Part shown: in pieces, positions 1-10,454 of the stretch
Numbering within the stretch: position 1 is the first letter of the stretch
Layout: every line of letters begins with the position of its first letter
Assembly: GCF_041222825.1 (NCBI RefSeq)
Contig: NZ_CP139482.1
Span: forward strand, 2,821,001-2,885,000
Source: Candidatus Thalassolituus haligoni
Lineage (GTDB): Bacteria > Pseudomonadota > Gammaproteobacteria > Pseudomonadales > Oceanobacteraceae
Direction: 5' to 3'
DNA: 64,000 nucleotides
The notes under the pieces: model-generated
Seen by the model: the letters and a program-made list of their open reading frames with translations, nothing else
What the model was told of the DNA's origin: nothing
Databases searched by the model: none
Translations under genes and position numbers: made by a program

Positions 1-33
1 CTGTTGTGTCTCAATCGAATATCCCTTGCTCAA
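1..33 (-). CDS. Possible 5' end of a gene cut by the left edge (TetR-like regulator?)
   Basis: On the minus strand a TTG at 31-33 follows a good ribosome binding site (AGGAGAGAG at about 37-45) and opens 11 codons without a stop to the window edge, reading MSKGYSIETQQ if the TTG is read as Met. This resembles the start of TetR-family regulators, which usually go on to an ILDAA-type helix, but too little is visible to identify it. A dyad at 49-66 just upstream would suit an autorepressor. The family guess is inference only. Confidence 0.25.
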   Translation of the reverse strand, partial: MSKGYSIETQQ

Positions 34-48
34 CGTCTCTCTCCTCAC

Positions 49-66
49 ACTGACTCTTTGGTCAGT
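49..66. promoter_or_regulatory. 18-bp dyad, possible operator
   Basis: ACTGAC-TCTTTG-GTCAGT is a perfect 6+6 inverted repeat. On the minus strand it lies between a possible promoter (TTGTCA and TTTAAA spaced by 17, at about 67-110) and the ribosome binding site of the left-edge gene, where a repressor would act. Operators with TGAC/GTCA half-sites are common in the TetR family. As RNA it could also be a weak hairpin followed by TTTATT. Confidence 0.3.
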
Positions 67-570
67 TTATTGCTTTAAAATTTGATGACTATTTAATGAC
101 AATTTAAATACCACATTGTGATTCTGTGAGAGCGACATACTGGTGTCAGCGCCGGAGCTCTCAATAACATCTACGCCATTGCGGACAATTGAGCGATCAA
201 TTCACAGTTGGAATAATATGAGTTCTCAAAGGAGTATTCCATTATAACTATATGACGCCACAAGTTGACCCACGACACTCAGCGACCTCCTACTCTGCGC
301 TAGTCTGTCACAGACTGTCGTTAATCCAGCATCAGTTCATTGTTCAACTCGCAGCTCTGCCGAACATTGGTGATTTGATATGGGGTTCGGTTTATAACGT
401 CAGCCTTACGCCCGGAAGTGATCATGGTCTCTAAGGTTATTCCTAAAACAACTTAAAACTCCCCCTTTACATGCTTGAGGGAAATAACAGAAGTTTGGGA
501 TAATGCGCCCCCTGATTTTCACTCTGGCTACTTTTTAGCCACAACACAGCAACAAAACTGCTGCATTTGC
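67..570. other. Intergenic region upstream of rsxA
   Basis: About 500 bases with no convincing gene. The left part is AT-rich and probably holds the minus-strand promoter of the left-edge gene. A 60-codon open frame at 252-434 has no recognisable similarity or clear ribosome binding site. The rsx promoter must lie here but I cannot fix it. Confidence 0.4.
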
Positions 571-580
571 GGAGCACTGC

Positions 581-1162
581 ATGACCGAGTATTTGCTGAT
601 TCTGGTAAGCACCATTCTGGTGAACAACTTTGTGCTGGTTCAGTTTCTCGGCCTGTGCCCCTTTATGGGGGTTTCCAACAAGCTGGAAACCGCCATTGGT
701 ATGGGTGCTGCCACCACCTTTGTGCTGACGCTGGCATCACTGTGCAGCTATCTGGTGTACACCTTCTTGTTGGTGCCACTAGAGTTGGTGTACCTGAAAA
801 CCATCAGTTTCATTATGGTGATTGCCGTCGTTGTCGGTTTTACCGAATTGGCTATTCGGAAAACCAGCCCACTGCTGTATCGGGTTTTGGGTATATTCCT
901 GCCGCTGATCACCACCAACTGCGCCGTATTGGGCGTGGCGTTGCTGAACATCAAACGCGATAACAGTCTGGTGGAATCCATCCTTTATGGTTTTGGCGCT
1001 GCCGTAGGCTTCTCGCTGGTGATGGTGTTATTTGCCGCCATGCGCGAACGTATTGCTGTCGCCGATGTACCAAAACCATTCCAGGGCTCTGCCATTGCCA
1101 TGGTCACTGCGGGCTTGATGTCGCTGGCATTTATGGGCTTTACCGGCCTGGTCAGTATTTAA
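581..1162 (+). CDS. rsxA: Ion-translocating oxidoreductase subunit RsxA/RnfA
   Basis: Membrane subunit of the Rnf/Rsx complex, which couples electron flow between ferredoxin and NAD(H) to ion movement across the inner membrane. The 193-residue product equals the usual family length and is a hydrophobic multi-span protein. Conserved stretches include the start [18 protein letters not shown] and [18 protein letters not shown] at 571-574 supports the ATG at 581. It is the first gene of a tightly packed operon rsxABCDGE and is paralogous to rsxE, with which it forms the symmetric membrane core. In enteric bacteria the complex also keeps SoxR reduced; in diazotrophs Rnf supplies electrons to nitrogenase. 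Confidence 0.97.
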   Translation: MTEYLLILVSTILVNNFVLVQFLGLCPFMGVSNKLETAIGMGAATTFVLTLASLCSYLVYTFLLVPLELVYLKTISFIMVIAVVVGFTELAIRKTSPLLYRVLGIFLPLITTNCAVLGVALLNIKRDNSLVESILYGFGAAVGFSLVMVLFAAMRERIAVADVPKPFQGSAIAMVTAGLMSLAFMGFTGLVSI

Positions 1163-1184
1163 CCGGGACGAACGGAAGCTATTT

Positions 1185-1802
1185 ATGAGTACTGTTGTAA
1201 TCGCGATTGCTGTACTGGCAATTCTGGCCCTGATCTTTGGTGCCGTGCTCGGCTTTGCTGCCGTACGCTTCAAGGTAGAAGGCAACCCCATCGTTGATCA
1301 AATCAACGACCTGTTACCCCAGACCCAGTGTGGCCAGTGCAGCTACCCTGGTTGCAAGCCTTACGCGGAAGCCATCGCCAATGGCGAAAAAATCAACAAA
1401 TGCCCACCCGGTGGCGAAGGCACGATTCAATCATTGGCGGACTTGCTCGGTGTTGAGCCAGAGCCACTGGATGCCGAACACGGTGCCGAAAAAACCCTGC
1501 CGACGGTAGCGGTTATCCGCGAAGACGAGTGCATTGGCTGTACCAAGTGCATTCAGGCTTGCCCGGTCGATGCCATTATTGGTGCCGCCAAACAAATGCA
1601 TACCGTCGTGGCCAATGAATGTACCGGCTGTGATTTATGTATTGAGCCCTGCCCGGTCGACTGCATTGATATGGTGCCTGTTACTCCAACCACGACTACC
1701 TGGTACTGGCAAGCACCCGCTGCCGAGCTGATTGTTACCGATCGCAACCCTGGTCTGACTCCTGCCCTCAGTGACGACAGCGACAAGGGGCAAGCCGCAT
1801 GA
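1185..1802 (+). CDS. rsxB: Rnf/Rsx complex iron-sulfur subunit B
   Basis: Ferredoxin-like electron carrier of the Rnf complex, 205 residues. An N-terminal membrane helix (about residues 4-26) anchors it. It is followed by a 4Fe-4S domain with CGQCSYPGC and then two ferredoxin motifs, [12 protein letters not shown] and [12 protein letters not shown], binding two more 4Fe-4S clusters. It passes electrons between RsxC and the membrane subunits. The gene starts 22 bases after rsxA and its stop overlaps the rsxC start by 4 bases. The C-terminal tail after the last ferredoxin motif is slightly longer than in E. coli. Confidence 0.96.
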   Translation: MSTVVIAIAVLAILALIFGAVLGFAAVRFKVEGNPIVDQINDLLPQTQCGQCSYPGCKPYAEAIANGEKINKCPPGGEGTIQSLADLLGVEPEPLDAEHGAEKTLPTVAVIREDECIGCTKCIQACPVDAIIGAAKQMHTVVANECTGCDLCIEPCPVDCIDMVPVTPTTTTWYWQAPAAELIVTDRNPGLTPALSDDSDKGQAA

Positions 1803-4117
1803 CCCATATGATTCAGCTGCACAGTTTTGATGGGGGCATTCATCCGGCCGAAAACAAGCAGCAAAGTACCCAACGTGCGATTCGTAGCGCGCCAATGGCA
1901 GCACTGCTGACGCTGCCATTAGGCCAGCATATTGGTGCACCGGCCGTGCCTTGCGTAACCGTGGGTGAGCGTGTACTCAAGGGCCAGACAATCGCCAACG
2001 CCCAGGGCTTTGTCAGCGTCCCCTTGCATGCACCCACTTCCGGTACGGTGGTAGCGATTGAAGACCGCCCCGTCCCTCATGCTTCTGGCTTGACCGCTCG
2101 GTGTCTGATCATCGAGCCAGACGGCCAGGAACAGTGGATCGAGCACCAGAGTCTGTTTGATGAGCTGGGGCTGACCGATCTGGTCGATCTGGATCCCGCC
2201 GCACTGGTGAGCCGTATTCGCGACTGCGGTATTGCCGGTATGGGTGGCGCAGGTTTTCCGACCTCAGTGAAACTCGCCGTCAAACACGATGACAACGGCA
2301 ACAGCCCGATCAACACCCTGATTCTCAACGGCGCGGAATGTGAGCCCTATATCACCGCCGATGACATGCTGATGCGCGAGCGCGCAGACGAAGTGATTCG
2401 TGGTGCTCAGGTGCTGCTGCATATTCTGGGTGCCAGACGCTGTCTGATCGGCGTTGAAGACAACAAACCCGAAGCCATTGCCGCCCTGAATGCCGCCAAC
2501 ACAGCGCTTAACGAGCAACATCACATCGACGTCGTTGCCATCCCCACCAAATACCCGTCCGGCGGCGAAAAGCAGCTGATCCAGATTCTGACCGGCGCGG
2601 AAGTCCCTGCCGGTGGCATTCCGGCCAACCTGGGTATCGTTTGTCAGAACGTCGGCACCGCCAGCGCGATTTACCGGGCGATCTATCATGGCGAGCCGCT
2701 GATCAGCCGTATTACCACCGTCACCGGTGACGCCATTAAAGAACCCGGCAACTGGGAAGTGGCCCTGGGTACGCCGGTGTCGCACCTGCTGGCGTTGTCT
2801 GGCTACATGGCCCAACAGCAGGAACGTATCATCATGGGTGGCCCAATGATGGGCTTTACCCTGCCGGATGATTCGTTACCTATTGTCAAAACCAGCAATT
2901 GCCTGCTGGCCCCCGGCAGCCGCGAGATGCCGCTCAACGAAGCCGCCATGGCCTGCATTCGTTGTGGCATGTGCACCGTTGCTTGCCCGGCGCAATTACT
3001 GCCACAGCAACTGTACTGGTTCAGCAAAGCGGAAGAATTCGACAAGGCCGAGCAACACAACTTGTTCGATTGTATTGAATGCGGTGCCTGTTCCTACGTT
3101 TGCCCCAGTCAGATTCCGCTGGTGCAGTACTATCGTCATGCCAAAGGTGCGATCCGCGAAGAACGTGCCGCGCAAGAAAAATCCGAACGTGCTCGCGAAC
3201 GCTTCGAGCGCCGCCTGGCTCGCCAGGAACGCGAAGCAGCCGAAAAAGAAGCCAAGCGTAAAGCGCGTGCCGAAGCGGCTGCCCAGGCAGCTGCCGACAA
3301 AAAAGCCGCTGCTGAATCTGCCGCTGCCCAAACGACTGCGACACCGGCTCCCACCGCCAGCACCGCTGCACTGGGTTCTCCGGCATTGGAAAAACTGCAA
3401 AAACAGCTGAGCGCCAGCCAAACCGCGATCAGTAAAACCAAGGAAAAACTGGCGGCAGCGCAGCTGGCGCTGGCGGCGGGTAATGAAGATCAGCAAGCCA
3501 AGGTCGACGCCCTGGAAAGTGCCCTGGTCAAAACCCAGACCCGGATGAAAGACCTGGCCAAAGACATTGCGACCGAGAAAAAAGCCCTCAAGGCACAGTC
3601 GGTAGCCAGTGTTGCAAGCGATACAGTAACCGGCCCCGACAAAGGTGATCCCAACAGCCCGGAACGACTGCAACGCAAATGGGAAACAGCCCAGGCGCGT
3701 CTCGACACCGCTCTCAAACGTCTGGAAGAAGCCAAGACCCAGGGACTGGATACGGTGGCTGCGCTGGAAACCGGCATCACCAATCAACAGCTGCGGGTCG
3801 ACGAGGCCAAAGCAGCCTGGCAAGCGGCAGCAAACCCGATAAAACCAAAACCCGTAACACCAGAACCGGCAACCTCAGAATCGGTAAACAATGCACAGAC
3901 CGATATCGAAACGCTGCGGAAAAAAATACTGGCAACACAAGACCGCCTCAACAAGGCTCAGGAACGACTGACGATGGCCAGGGAGCAAGACCAGGATACG
4001 GTTGATGCCCTGACTTTGGGCGTCAACAAACAACACGACAAATTAAACGCCCTGACCCGACAACTGGATGAGCTGGAACAGCTATCCGGGGCAACCACCA
4101 CAAGCGGAGCCCTGTAA
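1799..4117 (+). CDS. rsxC: Rnf/Rsx complex NADH-binding subunit C with long repeat tail
   Basis: Peripheral subunit that binds NADH and FMN and carries two 4Fe-4S clusters. The core (about residues 1-460) has the RnfC signature, including [10 protein letters not shown] and NGAECEPY, and ferredoxin motifs [12 protein letters not shown] (near 385) and [12 protein letters not shown] (near 425). From about 460 it becomes an Ala/Lys/Glu/Arg-rich helical tail. From about 525 it holds three divergent repeats starting near residues 525, 618 and 700, each a coiled-coil-like unit ending in a D-x-V-x-AL type segment. Tail length varies widely in this family; 772 residues is at the long end. The gene overlaps rsxB by 4 bases and rsxD by 1. 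Confidence 0.96.
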   Translation: MTHMIQLHSFDGGIHPAENKQQSTQRAIRSAPMAALLTLPLGQHIGAPAVPCVTVGERVLKGQTIANAQGFVSVPLHAPTSGTVVAIEDRPVPHASGLTARCLIIEPDGQEQWIEHQSLFDELGLTDLVDLDPAALVSRIRDCGIAGMGGAGFPTSVKLAVKHDDNGNSPINTLILNGAECEPYITADDMLMRERADEVIRGAQVLLHILGARRCLIGVEDNKPEAIAALNAANTALNEQHHIDVVAIPTKYPSGGEKQLIQILTGAEVPAGGIPANLGIVCQNVGTASAIYRAIYHGEPLISRITTVTGDAIKEPGNWEVALGTPVSHLLALSGYMAQQQERIIMGGPMMGFTLPDDSLPIVKTSNCLLAPGSREMPLNEAAMACIRCGMCTVACPAQLLPQQLYWFSKAEEFDKAEQHNLFDCIECGACSYVCPSQIPLVQYYRHAKGAIREERAAQEKSERARERFERRLARQEREAAEKEAKRKARAEAAAQAAADKKAAAESAAAQTTATPAPTASTAALGSPALEKLQKQLSASQTAISKTKEKLAAAQLALAAGNEDQQAKVDALESALVKTQTRMKDLAKDIATEKKALKAQSVASVASDTVTGPDKGDPNSPERLQRKWETAQARLDTALKRLEEAKTQGLDTVAALETGITNQQLRVDEAKAAWQAAANPIKPKPVTPEPATSESVNNAQTDIETLRKKILATQDRLNKAQERLTMAREQDQDTVDALTLGVNKQHDKLNALTRQLDELEQLSGATTTSGAL

Positions 4118-5184
4118 TGGCGTTGATCACCCTTTCTTCCCCTCACGCACACGGTCACAACAGCACCCGCAAGGTGATGCTGACGGTCACCCTGGCCACC
4201 TTACCGGGGCTGGCCGTCATGACCGGCCTGTTCGGATTTGGCAACCTGATCAACGTGGTACTGGCCGCACTGGTTGCGATGGCGACCGAAGCCCTGGTAC
4301 TGAGTATTCGTCAGCGCCCGGTGATGTTCTTCCTGAAAGACAACAGTGCGCTGCTGACCGGTGTACTGATCGGTCTGGCCTTGCCGCCACTGGCGCCCTG
4401 GTGGATCACGCTGGTGGCCACTGCTTTTGCGATTGTATTTGCCAAACAACTATACGGTGGCATGGGTAATAACCCGTTTAACCCGGCCATGATTGGGTAC
4501 GCGCTGGTATTGATTTCCTTTCCGGTACAAATGACCACCAACTGGGCAGTGTCCAGCCAGATGGGGGGTTCCACTGCCGGATTGGGCGATGCCCTGTCGA
4601 TCATTTTTACCGGTGCCGGTGGCAGTGCCGACGCTTTCACCGGGGCCACGCCTCTGGATGCTTACAAACATCTGATCAGCAACAAAACCGCCGTCGAAGT
4701 GCTGACAGAATCGACGTTTAATGGCTGGCTTAACGGTGGCTGGGAATGGGTCAACCTGGCCTTTATGGCCGGAGGGCTGGTACTTATATGGCAACGTATT
4801 ATCACCTGGCATATTCCCGTAGCGATGCTCGCCGGACTGTCGCTGTGCTCGCTGATCCTGGGCTGGGATGCCGACATGTACACCCCAACGTCGCTGCATC
4901 TGCTCAGTGGCGCGACCATGCTGGGGGCTTTTTTTATTGCCACCGACCCGGTATCCGCTGCGACCACTCCGCTGGGCAAACTGATCTATGGTGCCGGTAT
5001 CGGTATTTTGCTCTATGTTATTCGCAGCTGGGGGTCCTACCCGGATGCGGTGGCCTTTGCCGTGTTACTGATGAACTTCGCCGCCCCCTTTATTGACGCC
5101 TACACCCAGCCACGCACTTATGGTCATACCAAAGCCAATCGCGGCCTCAACAACCGAGGCCCAAAAAAGCCGGAGGCTAAATAA
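4117..5184 (+). CDS. rsxD: Rnf/Rsx complex membrane flavoprotein D
   Basis: Integral membrane subunit, 355 residues, close to the family norm. It has about ten hydrophobic segments and belongs to the NqrB/RnfD family. The motif FTGATPLD (near residue 172) contains the threonine that carries covalently bound FMN in this family. [16 protein letters not shown] is another family signature. The start codon overlaps the rsxC stop (TAATG) and its own stop overlaps the rsxG start in the same way, so translation is probably coupled. Confidence 0.96.
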   Translation: MALITLSSPHAHGHNSTRKVMLTVTLATLPGLAVMTGLFGFGNLINVVLAALVAMATEALVLSIRQRPVMFFLKDNSALLTGVLIGLALPPLAPWWITLVATAFAIVFAKQLYGGMGNNPFNPAMIGYALVLISFPVQMTTNWAVSSQMGGSTAGLGDALSIIFTGAGGSADAFTGATPLDAYKHLISNKTAVEVLTESTFNGWLNGGWEWVNLAFMAGGLVLIWQRIITWHIPVAMLAGLSLCSLILGWDADMYTPTSLHLLSGATMLGAFFIATDPVSAATTPLGKLIYGAGIGILLYVIRSWGSYPDAVAFAVLLMNFAAPFIDAYTQPRTYGHTKANRGLNNRGPKKPEAK

Positions 5185-5852
5185 TGCAGGAACTGCTTGC
5201 TTCCATTCAGCGTAACGCCATCGGTCTGGGTCTGTTTGCCATTGTCACAGCCGGGGCCATTGCCGTCGCGCAAGTAGGTACTGCGGATCGTATTGCCCAT
5301 AACATGCGCTTGGCCCAATCACAGGCATTGAACGAAATCGTCCCGGCAAACCAGTACGACAACGACCTGCTAGCCGATGTCATTCCTGTCGATGAACGCT
5401 TTAACCAGCAGTTACTGGGGCCGCTCCCCGACGATGCCACTATCCATCTGGCGCGCCGCCATGGCCAGGTCGATACGGTGATCCTGCCGGTGGTAGCACC
5501 CGACGGTTACACCATGGAAATTGGTCTGCTGGTGGGGATTCACGCCGACGGCAGCATCGCCGGAGTACGCGTCATCAGCCACCGCGAAACCCCCGGACTG
5601 GGTGACAAGATCGATCTGAAAAAATCCCGATGGGTGATGGAATTCAACGGCAAGTCGCTGGCATCTCCTGGTGAAAACGCCTGGGCTGTGAAAAAAGACG
5701 GCGGCAGTTTTGACCAGTTCACCGGGGCGACGATCACCCCGCGAGCCGTCGTTGCGGCGGTCAAACACGCCCTGCGTTTTTTTGAACAACATAAAACCCA
5801 ACTGCTGAGCTACCCGCTAGCAGCACCCGCCAGCCACGTGGAGAACAACTGA
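5184..5852 (+). CDS. rsxG: Rnf/Rsx complex periplasmic flavoprotein G
   Basis: Single-span subunit with a large periplasmic FMN-binding domain, 222 residues. Residues about 12-32 form the membrane anchor. [10 protein letters not shown] and [11 protein letters not shown] (near residue 178) are the family marks; the threonine in TGAT is the site of covalent FMN attachment. It shuttles electrons between RsxD and the rest of the complex. The gene is coupled to rsxD by a 1-base overlap, with 1 base before rsxE. Confidence 0.96.
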   Translation: MQELLASIQRNAIGLGLFAIVTAGAIAVAQVGTADRIAHNMRLAQSQALNEIVPANQYDNDLLADVIPVDERFNQQLLGPLPDDATIHLARRHGQVDTVILPVVAPDGYTMEIGLLVGIHADGSIAGVRVISHRETPGLGDKIDLKKSRWVMEFNGKSLASPGENAWAVKKDGGSFDQFTGATITPRAVVAAVKHALRFFEQHKTQLLSYPLAAPASHVENN

Positions 5853-5853
5853 C

Positions 5854-6567
5854 ATGGCAACCAAATCGCTGCGGGATATTTCCCTCGATGGCTTATGGAA
5901 CAACAATCCGGCACTGGTGCAGCTGCTTGGCCTCTGTCCGCTGCTGGCCGTCACCGGTTCGGTAGTGAATGCTCTCGGTCTTGGCCTGGCCACCATGATG
6001 GTACTGGTCGGCTCCAACTTTGCGGTATCACTGATTCGCAACCACGTCCCGGACGCCGTGCGGTTACCCGCGTTTGTGATGATTATCGCCTCGTTTACTA
6101 CCGTGGCTGAACTGGTGATGCAAGCGTTTACTTACGAGCTGTATCAGGTATTGGGCATTTTTATCCCGTTAATCGTCACCAACTGCGCGATTCTCGGACG
6201 GGCCGATGCCTTTGCCTGCAAAAACCCGGTAATCCCCTCCATTGTCGACGGTTTCATGATGGCTCTGGGGTTCACCACCGTGCTGGTTATCCTCGGTGCG
6301 ATGCGCGAAATACTGGGCCAGGGAGTACTCTTCTCGAACATGCAGTTGCTGTTTGGCCCATCAGCCGTCAACTGGAAAATCGAGCTATTCAGCAACTATC
6401 CCGATTTCCTTTTTGCAATTTTGCCGCCCGGTGCCTTTATGGCCATGGGCATTTTGATTGCCCTGAAAAATATTATTGATGGCCGTATCAAAGCCGCTGC
6501 CGAAGCGACAAAAGCCCCGATTGAAGTGGGCGGTAAGCGTGTACGGGTCACTGGCAAGATCAGCTGA
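5854..6567 (+). CDS. rsxE: Ion-translocating oxidoreductase subunit RsxE/RnfE
   Basis: Multi-span membrane subunit, 237 residues, paralogue of RsxA. Conserved segments include the [20 protein letters not shown] start and [19 protein letters not shown]. It is the last rsx gene; the nth endonuclease III gene that often follows in other gammaproteobacteria is absent and an amino acid transporter follows instead. Confidence 0.96.
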   Translation: MATKSLRDISLDGLWNNNPALVQLLGLCPLLAVTGSVVNALGLGLATMMVLVGSNFAVSLIRNHVPDAVRLPAFVMIIASFTTVAELVMQAFTYELYQVLGIFIPLIVTNCAILGRADAFACKNPVIPSIVDGFMMALGFTTVLVILGAMREILGQGVLFSNMQLLFGPSAVNWKIELFSNYPDFLFAILPPGAFMAMGILIALKNIIDGRIKAAAEATKAPIEVGGKRVRVTGKIS

Positions 6568-6788
6568 TTAGCCGTTTTTCCAGGTTCGCAGCCTGCCGCA
6601 GCGAGCGATTGTCCGCCTGCCACTGCAAGACCATAGCCCAAAACCATCACTAAAATCTTTATTCGGCCCCCAGGGGCCTCCTACCGATGTATTGCTCATC
6701 ACAGCAAACTGCCTTTTAGCCCAATAAAGGAGCACATGTCGCCAAAAGAGCACCATTAAAAGGCGACACCCTCCGTTCTCGCGACCTT

Positions 6789-6828
6789 CATCCAGGCATC
6801 CTGTCCTGTCTGGATGATTGAATTTTTT
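6789..6828 (+). terminator. Hairpin with T-run downstream of rsxE
   Basis: CATCCAGGCA pairs with TGTCTGGATG (one mismatch, 8-base loop), followed by ATTGAATTTTTT. It probably ends rsx transcription. The rest of 6568-6990 holds no gene that I can support; an in-frame extension upstream of aapJ (from 6856) lacks a ribosome binding site and would bury the signal peptide. Confidence 0.5.
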
Positions 6829-6912
6829 CCGACACTGCCACGAAGCTGATAGAGTGTGGCCATGAGCAATTTCAGTGCATACACGGGTCAATGGCTGTTC
6901 ATTGACAGTTCA

Positions 6913-6929
6913 TTGGCACCCAAATTGAA
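6913..6929 (+). promoter_or_regulatory. Sigma-54-like element upstream of aapJ
   Basis: TTGGCACCCAAATTGAA matches the -24/-12 consensus well, except that the -12 GC reads GA. It lies 62 bases before the aapJ start. No clear NtrC dyad was seen upstream, so this is only a candidate. Confidence 0.3.
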
Positions 6930-6990
6930 TGAATGTGCCGAGCGAGCACACTCTTTTATTACTCGACGACTCAAACAGGGAGCACACACT

Positions 6991-8004
6991 ATGTTGAAAC
7001 AGGTGACGATGGCGGCAACAGGCCTCGTACTCGGTCTTTCCATAACCGCGCAGGCAGGCACGCTGGAGGATGTCCAGAAACGTGGTGCGGTGTCCTGTGG
7101 TGTCAGCACCGGACTGGCTGGCTTCTCGCAAAAAGATGAAAAAGGTAACTGGAGTGGTATCGATGTCGATGTCTGTCGCGCCGTTGCTGCGGCCGTATTG
7201 GGTGATGCCAGCAAGGTGCAGTACAAACCTCTGACCGCCAAGGAGCGTTTTACCGCTCTGCAATCTGGCGAAGTCGATATGCTATCGCGCAATACCACCT
7301 GGACCCTGACTCGTGATGCCTCTCTGGGCCTGAACTTCGTGGGTGTGAACTACTACGATGGCCAGGGTTTTATGGTGTCGAAGAACCTCGGCGTCAGCAG
7401 CGTTAACGACCTCGACGGCGCTACCGTGTGCATCCAGGCAGGTACAACAACAGAGCTGAATCTGGCCGATTATTTCCGCGCCCACGGCATGGAATACACC
7501 GCCATTACCTTTGATACCTCTGACCAGACCCGTGCCGGTTTTGAAAGCGGCCGCTGCGACGTCCTGACGTCTGATCAATCCCAGCTGTACGCCTTGCGTA
7601 TTGGCTTGCAAAAGCCGGGAAACGCGATGGTATTACCGGAAGTGATTTCCAAAGAGCCACTAGGCCCGGTCGTACGCCAGGGCGACGATGCCTGGTTTAA
7701 TATCGTCAAATGGTCGCTGGCGGCGATCATCGAAGCTGAATACCTCGGCATCAGCAGCGCCACTGCCGCCACTGCCGCCAAGTCCGGCACCCCGGAACAG
7801 AAACGTCTGCTCGGCAGCGACGGTGACGCAGGCTCGAAACTCGGCCTCAGCGCCGACTGGGCCAATAATATTGTCTCCCAGGTCGGTAACTACAGTGAGG
7901 TCTTCGAACGTAATGTCGGTTCCGGCTCACCTCTGAAGATCGCCCGGGGTCTGAACGCCCAGTGGAATAAAGGCGGCATCATGTATTCCAACCCGATTCG
8001 TTGA
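6991..8004 (+). CDS. aapJ: Polar amino acid ABC transporter, periplasmic binding protein (AapJ type)
   Basis: Solute-binding protein of an ABC importer for general L-amino acids, probably glutamate/aspartate and related polar residues. The chosen ATG at 6991 has GGGAG upstream and begins a signal peptide (MLKQVTMAATGLVLGLSITAQA), leaving about 315 mature residues. Family marks include the start of the mature domain, TLEDVQKRGAVSCGVS, and LSRNTTWTLTRD. It is first in the operon aapJQMP, and a strong hairpin (8017-8048) after it would favour higher expression of the binding protein. Exact substrate is inferred from family only. Confidence 0.9.
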   Translation: MLKQVTMAATGLVLGLSITAQAGTLEDVQKRGAVSCGVSTGLAGFSQKDEKGNWSGIDVDVCRAVAAAVLGDASKVQYKPLTAKERFTALQSGEVDMLSRNTTWTLTRDASLGLNFVGVNYYDGQGFMVSKNLGVSSVNDLDGATVCIQAGTTTELNLADYFRAHGMEYTAITFDTSDQTRAGFESGRCDVLTSDQSQLYALRIGLQKPGNAMVLPEVISKEPLGPVVRQGDDAWFNIVKWSLAAIIEAEYLGISSATAATAAKSGTPEQKRLLGSDGDAGSKLGLSADWANNIVSQVGNYSEVFERNVGSGSPLKIARGLNAQWNKGGIMYSNPIR

Positions 8005-8016
8005 TCGCCTTGATGA

Positions 8017-8048
8017 CATTCACCCGCCTGATGGCGGGTGAATGTGTT
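8017..8048 (+). terminator. Attenuating hairpin between aapJ and aapQ
   Basis: CATTCACCCGCC pairs perfectly over 12 bases with GGCGGGTGAATG around a TGAT loop and is followed by TGTTTT. A hairpin between binding-protein and permease genes is common in ABC operons; it partly terminates transcription or protects the upstream mRNA. Confidence 0.65.
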
Positions 8049-8071
8049 TTACCGAATACAGAGAGAGCCTT

Positions 8072-9268
8072 ATGACCAACGGTACGCGCCCCACCCAGCC
8101 TGCGGGCTCGGCTCCCGCGTTTTATAACAATCCCCATGTCCGCGCCCTGTTTTACCAGCTGCTTCTGGTAGTCGGGATTGGCTACCTCGTTTTTCTGATT
8201 ATCAGTAATACCCTGGCTAATATGGAAGCCCGCGGCATCAAGACCGGCTTCGACTTCCTCAGTACCACCGCCGGGTTCGATATTCTGATGACCCTGGTGG
8301 ACTACGACGCCACCCATACCTATCTCGATACTTTTATCGTCGGCCTGCTGAATACCTTATTGGTGGGTGCGATTGGCATTGTCCTGTCCACTCTGATCGG
8401 CTTTGTCATGGGCGTTGCCTACTTTTCCAACAACTGGCTGGTACAGCGCCTGTCGGTGGTGTACGTCGAAATATTCCGCAACATTCCCCTGTTATTACAA
8501 ATTTTCTTCTGGTACTTCGCCGTGTTGGCCGCGCTGCCAAGTGCACGGAACAGCTTCAGTCTGGGGGAAGCCTTTTTCCTTAATATTCGTGGTCTTTACC
8601 TGCCGAAACTGATCGGTGAACCCGGTTCCGGTCTGGTTTACGGCACTGTTGTTGCTGCGATTATTGGTATCTTTGTGCTGCATCGCTGGGCCAAACGCAA
8701 ACAAGAGCTGCAAGGGGTGCAACTGCCCGTAGTGCGGCTGTCACTGGCGTTGCTGATCGGTTTACCACTGCTGGCGACTCTGGTAACCGGCATTCCTTTC
8801 GCACTGGAATATCCGGAATTAAAAGGCTTTAACTTCCGTGGCGGCATCACCATCATCCCGGAACTGATGGCGCTGGCGCTGGCGCTGAGCATCTATACCG
8901 GTGCGTTTATTGCCGAAGCCGTACGGGCTGGCATACAGGCCGTTCCCCACGGCCAGACCGAAGCCGCCCGCAGCATCGGCCTGAAAGACAGCCAGATCAT
9001 GAAGCTGATTGTCGTGCCACAAGCCATGCGGGTGATTGTGCCCATGCTCAACAGCGAATATCAGTCACTGGTGAAAAACTCGACCCTGGCGACCGCCATC
9101 GGTTATCCCGACCTGTTTACTGTATTTGTCGGCACCACGCTGAACCAGACCGGCCAGGCCATTGAGATTGTCTTTATGACCCTGACCGTGTTCTTCGTCA
9201 TCAACATGACCATTTCCTTCGTGATGAACTGGTTCAACCACAAAGTCAGCCTGGCAGAGAGGAAATAA
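8072..9268 (+). CDS. aapQ: Polar amino acid ABC transporter permease (AapQ type)
   Basis: Inner-membrane permease, 398 residues from the ATG at 8072 (GAGAG upstream). An extended first span and large insert precede a typical His/Glu/Gln/Arg/opine permease core with the EAA loop (AARSIGLKDSQIMKLIVVPQA, shown in part). This long two-part architecture is characteristic of AapQ/BztB rather than short polar amino acid permeases. It pairs with AapM, starting 2 bases downstream. Confidence 0.9.
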   Translation: MTNGTRPTQPAGSAPAFYNNPHVRALFYQLLLVVGIGYLVFLIISNTLANMEARGIKTGFDFLSTTAGFDILMTLVDYDATHTYLDTFIVGLLNTLLVGAIGIVLSTLIGFVMGVAYFSNNWLVQRLSVVYVEIFRNIPLLLQIFFWYFAVLAALPSARNSFSLGEAFFLNIRGLYLPKLIGEPGSGLVYGTVVAAIIGIFVLHRWAKRKQELQGVQLPVVRLSLALLIGLPLLATLVTGIPFALEYPELKGFNFRGGITIIPELMALALALSIYTGAFIAEAVRAGIQAVPHGQTEAARSIGLKDSQIMKLIVVPQAMRVIVPMLNSEYQSLVKNSTLATAIGYPDLFTVFVGTTLNQTGQAIEIVFMTLTVFFVINMTISFVMNWFNHKVSLAERK

Positions 9269-9270
9269 CC

Positions 9271-10437
9271 ATGAGTCATCCGGTCGAACCCTCCCGTACC
9301 ACAATGCCAACGGCAGCCATACCAACGCCTGCTGATGGCCGCATTTTTCACCCCAAACCCGCTCTGCCAGCGCCGATTGATAGCGTTGGCAAACGTGCCT
9401 GGCTAAAAACCAATCTGTTTTCGTCACCTCTGAACACGCTGGTCTCGATGACCTTGCTGGCACTGTTGGCCTGGGCCATACCGCCGCTGCTCGACTGGCT
9501 GTTTATCTCCGCCAACCTCAGTGGTCAGACCCAGGCAGCCTGTACCGGCGATGGTGCTTGCTGGGTGTTTATCAAGGTCTGGTTACAACCGCTGGTATAT
9601 GGCAGCTACCCGGATGCCAGCCTGTGGCGAGTCAACCTCAGTCTGATACTGCTGGCAGCGGTGTTATCGTCGCCCTATTGGCTGCCACGCCAGCTGCGTA
9701 ACAAGGTCGATATCCTGTTGCTGCTGGCGTTCCCGTTTATGGCCATTATCCTTCTGGATGGTCGTCTGCTCGGGCTGGAATACGTCAGTACTGCCTATTG
9801 GGGCGGCTTTTCATTAAACCTGTTTCTGGCATCTGCCAGCATTATTCTCGGCATGCCGCTGGGCTTTTTATGGGCACTCGGACGCCGCTCGCAGATGCCA
9901 ATGGCACGCAGTATTTGTGTGATCTTGATCGAATTTTTCCGTGGTGTTCCGGTACTGGCGCTGTTTTTTATGGGCTCGGTGATGTTGCCACTGTTCTTCC
10001 CGGAAGGCACCAATGTCGACAAGCTGCTGCGTGTCTGGATCGTGCTGACCCTGTTTATGGCGGGATATATGGCAGAAGTGTATCGGGGCGGTTTTCAGGC
10101 GATTCCGTCTGGGCAGTATGAAGCCGCTGCCGCCATTGGCCTGAGTTACTGGCAAACCACGCTGTTGGTGATCTTGCCGCAGGTGATCAAGATATCCATG
10201 CCGAATATTCTGGCTACTGCGGTCATGCTGTTCAAAAACACCACCTTCCTGATGATTATCGGTATTTTTGAAGTCCTTAGTACCGCCCAGAATGCCCTCA
10301 CCAATTCCAGCTGGCTGGGTGGCTTCTCAACCGAGGCCTATCTGTTTGTCGCGGTGGTGTACTGGATATGCTGTTTCAGCATGTCGATGGTCGCCACCCG
10401 CATCGAACGTAAACTCGATACCAGCCACCAGTCCTGA
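9271..10437 (+). CDS. aapM: Polar amino acid ABC transporter permease (AapM type)
   Basis: Second permease of the transporter, 388 residues. The N-terminal 40 residues are Pro-rich and cytoplasmic; membrane segments and the EAA loop ([20 protein letters not shown]) follow. The size and the periplasmic insert with CTGDGACW match the AapM/BztC branch. It follows aapQ at once and precedes aapP by 17 bases. Confidence 0.9.
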   Translation: MSHPVEPSRTTMPTAAIPTPADGRIFHPKPALPAPIDSVGKRAWLKTNLFSSPLNTLVSMTLLALLAWAIPPLLDWLFISANLSGQTQAACTGDGACWVFIKVWLQPLVYGSYPDASLWRVNLSLILLAAVLSSPYWLPRQLRNKVDILLLLAFPFMAIILLDGRLLGLEYVSTAYWGGFSLNLFLASASIILGMPLGFLWALGRRSQMPMARSICVILIEFFRGVPVLALFFMGSVMLPLFFPEGTNVDKLLRVWIVLTLFMAGYMAEVYRGGFQAIPSGQYEAAAAIGLSYWQTTLLVILPQVIKISMPNILATAVMLFKNTTFLMIIGIFEVLSTAQNALTNSSWLGGFSTEAYLFVAVVYWICCFSMSMVATRIERKLDTSHQS

Positions 10438-10454
10438 CTTACGGAAACCAAGCG

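Noticed and set aside
2996..3823. 275-codon minus-strand frame opposite rsxC.
   Set aside because: Shadow of the rsxC tail; Gly/Phe/Arg-biased composition and no ribosome binding site.
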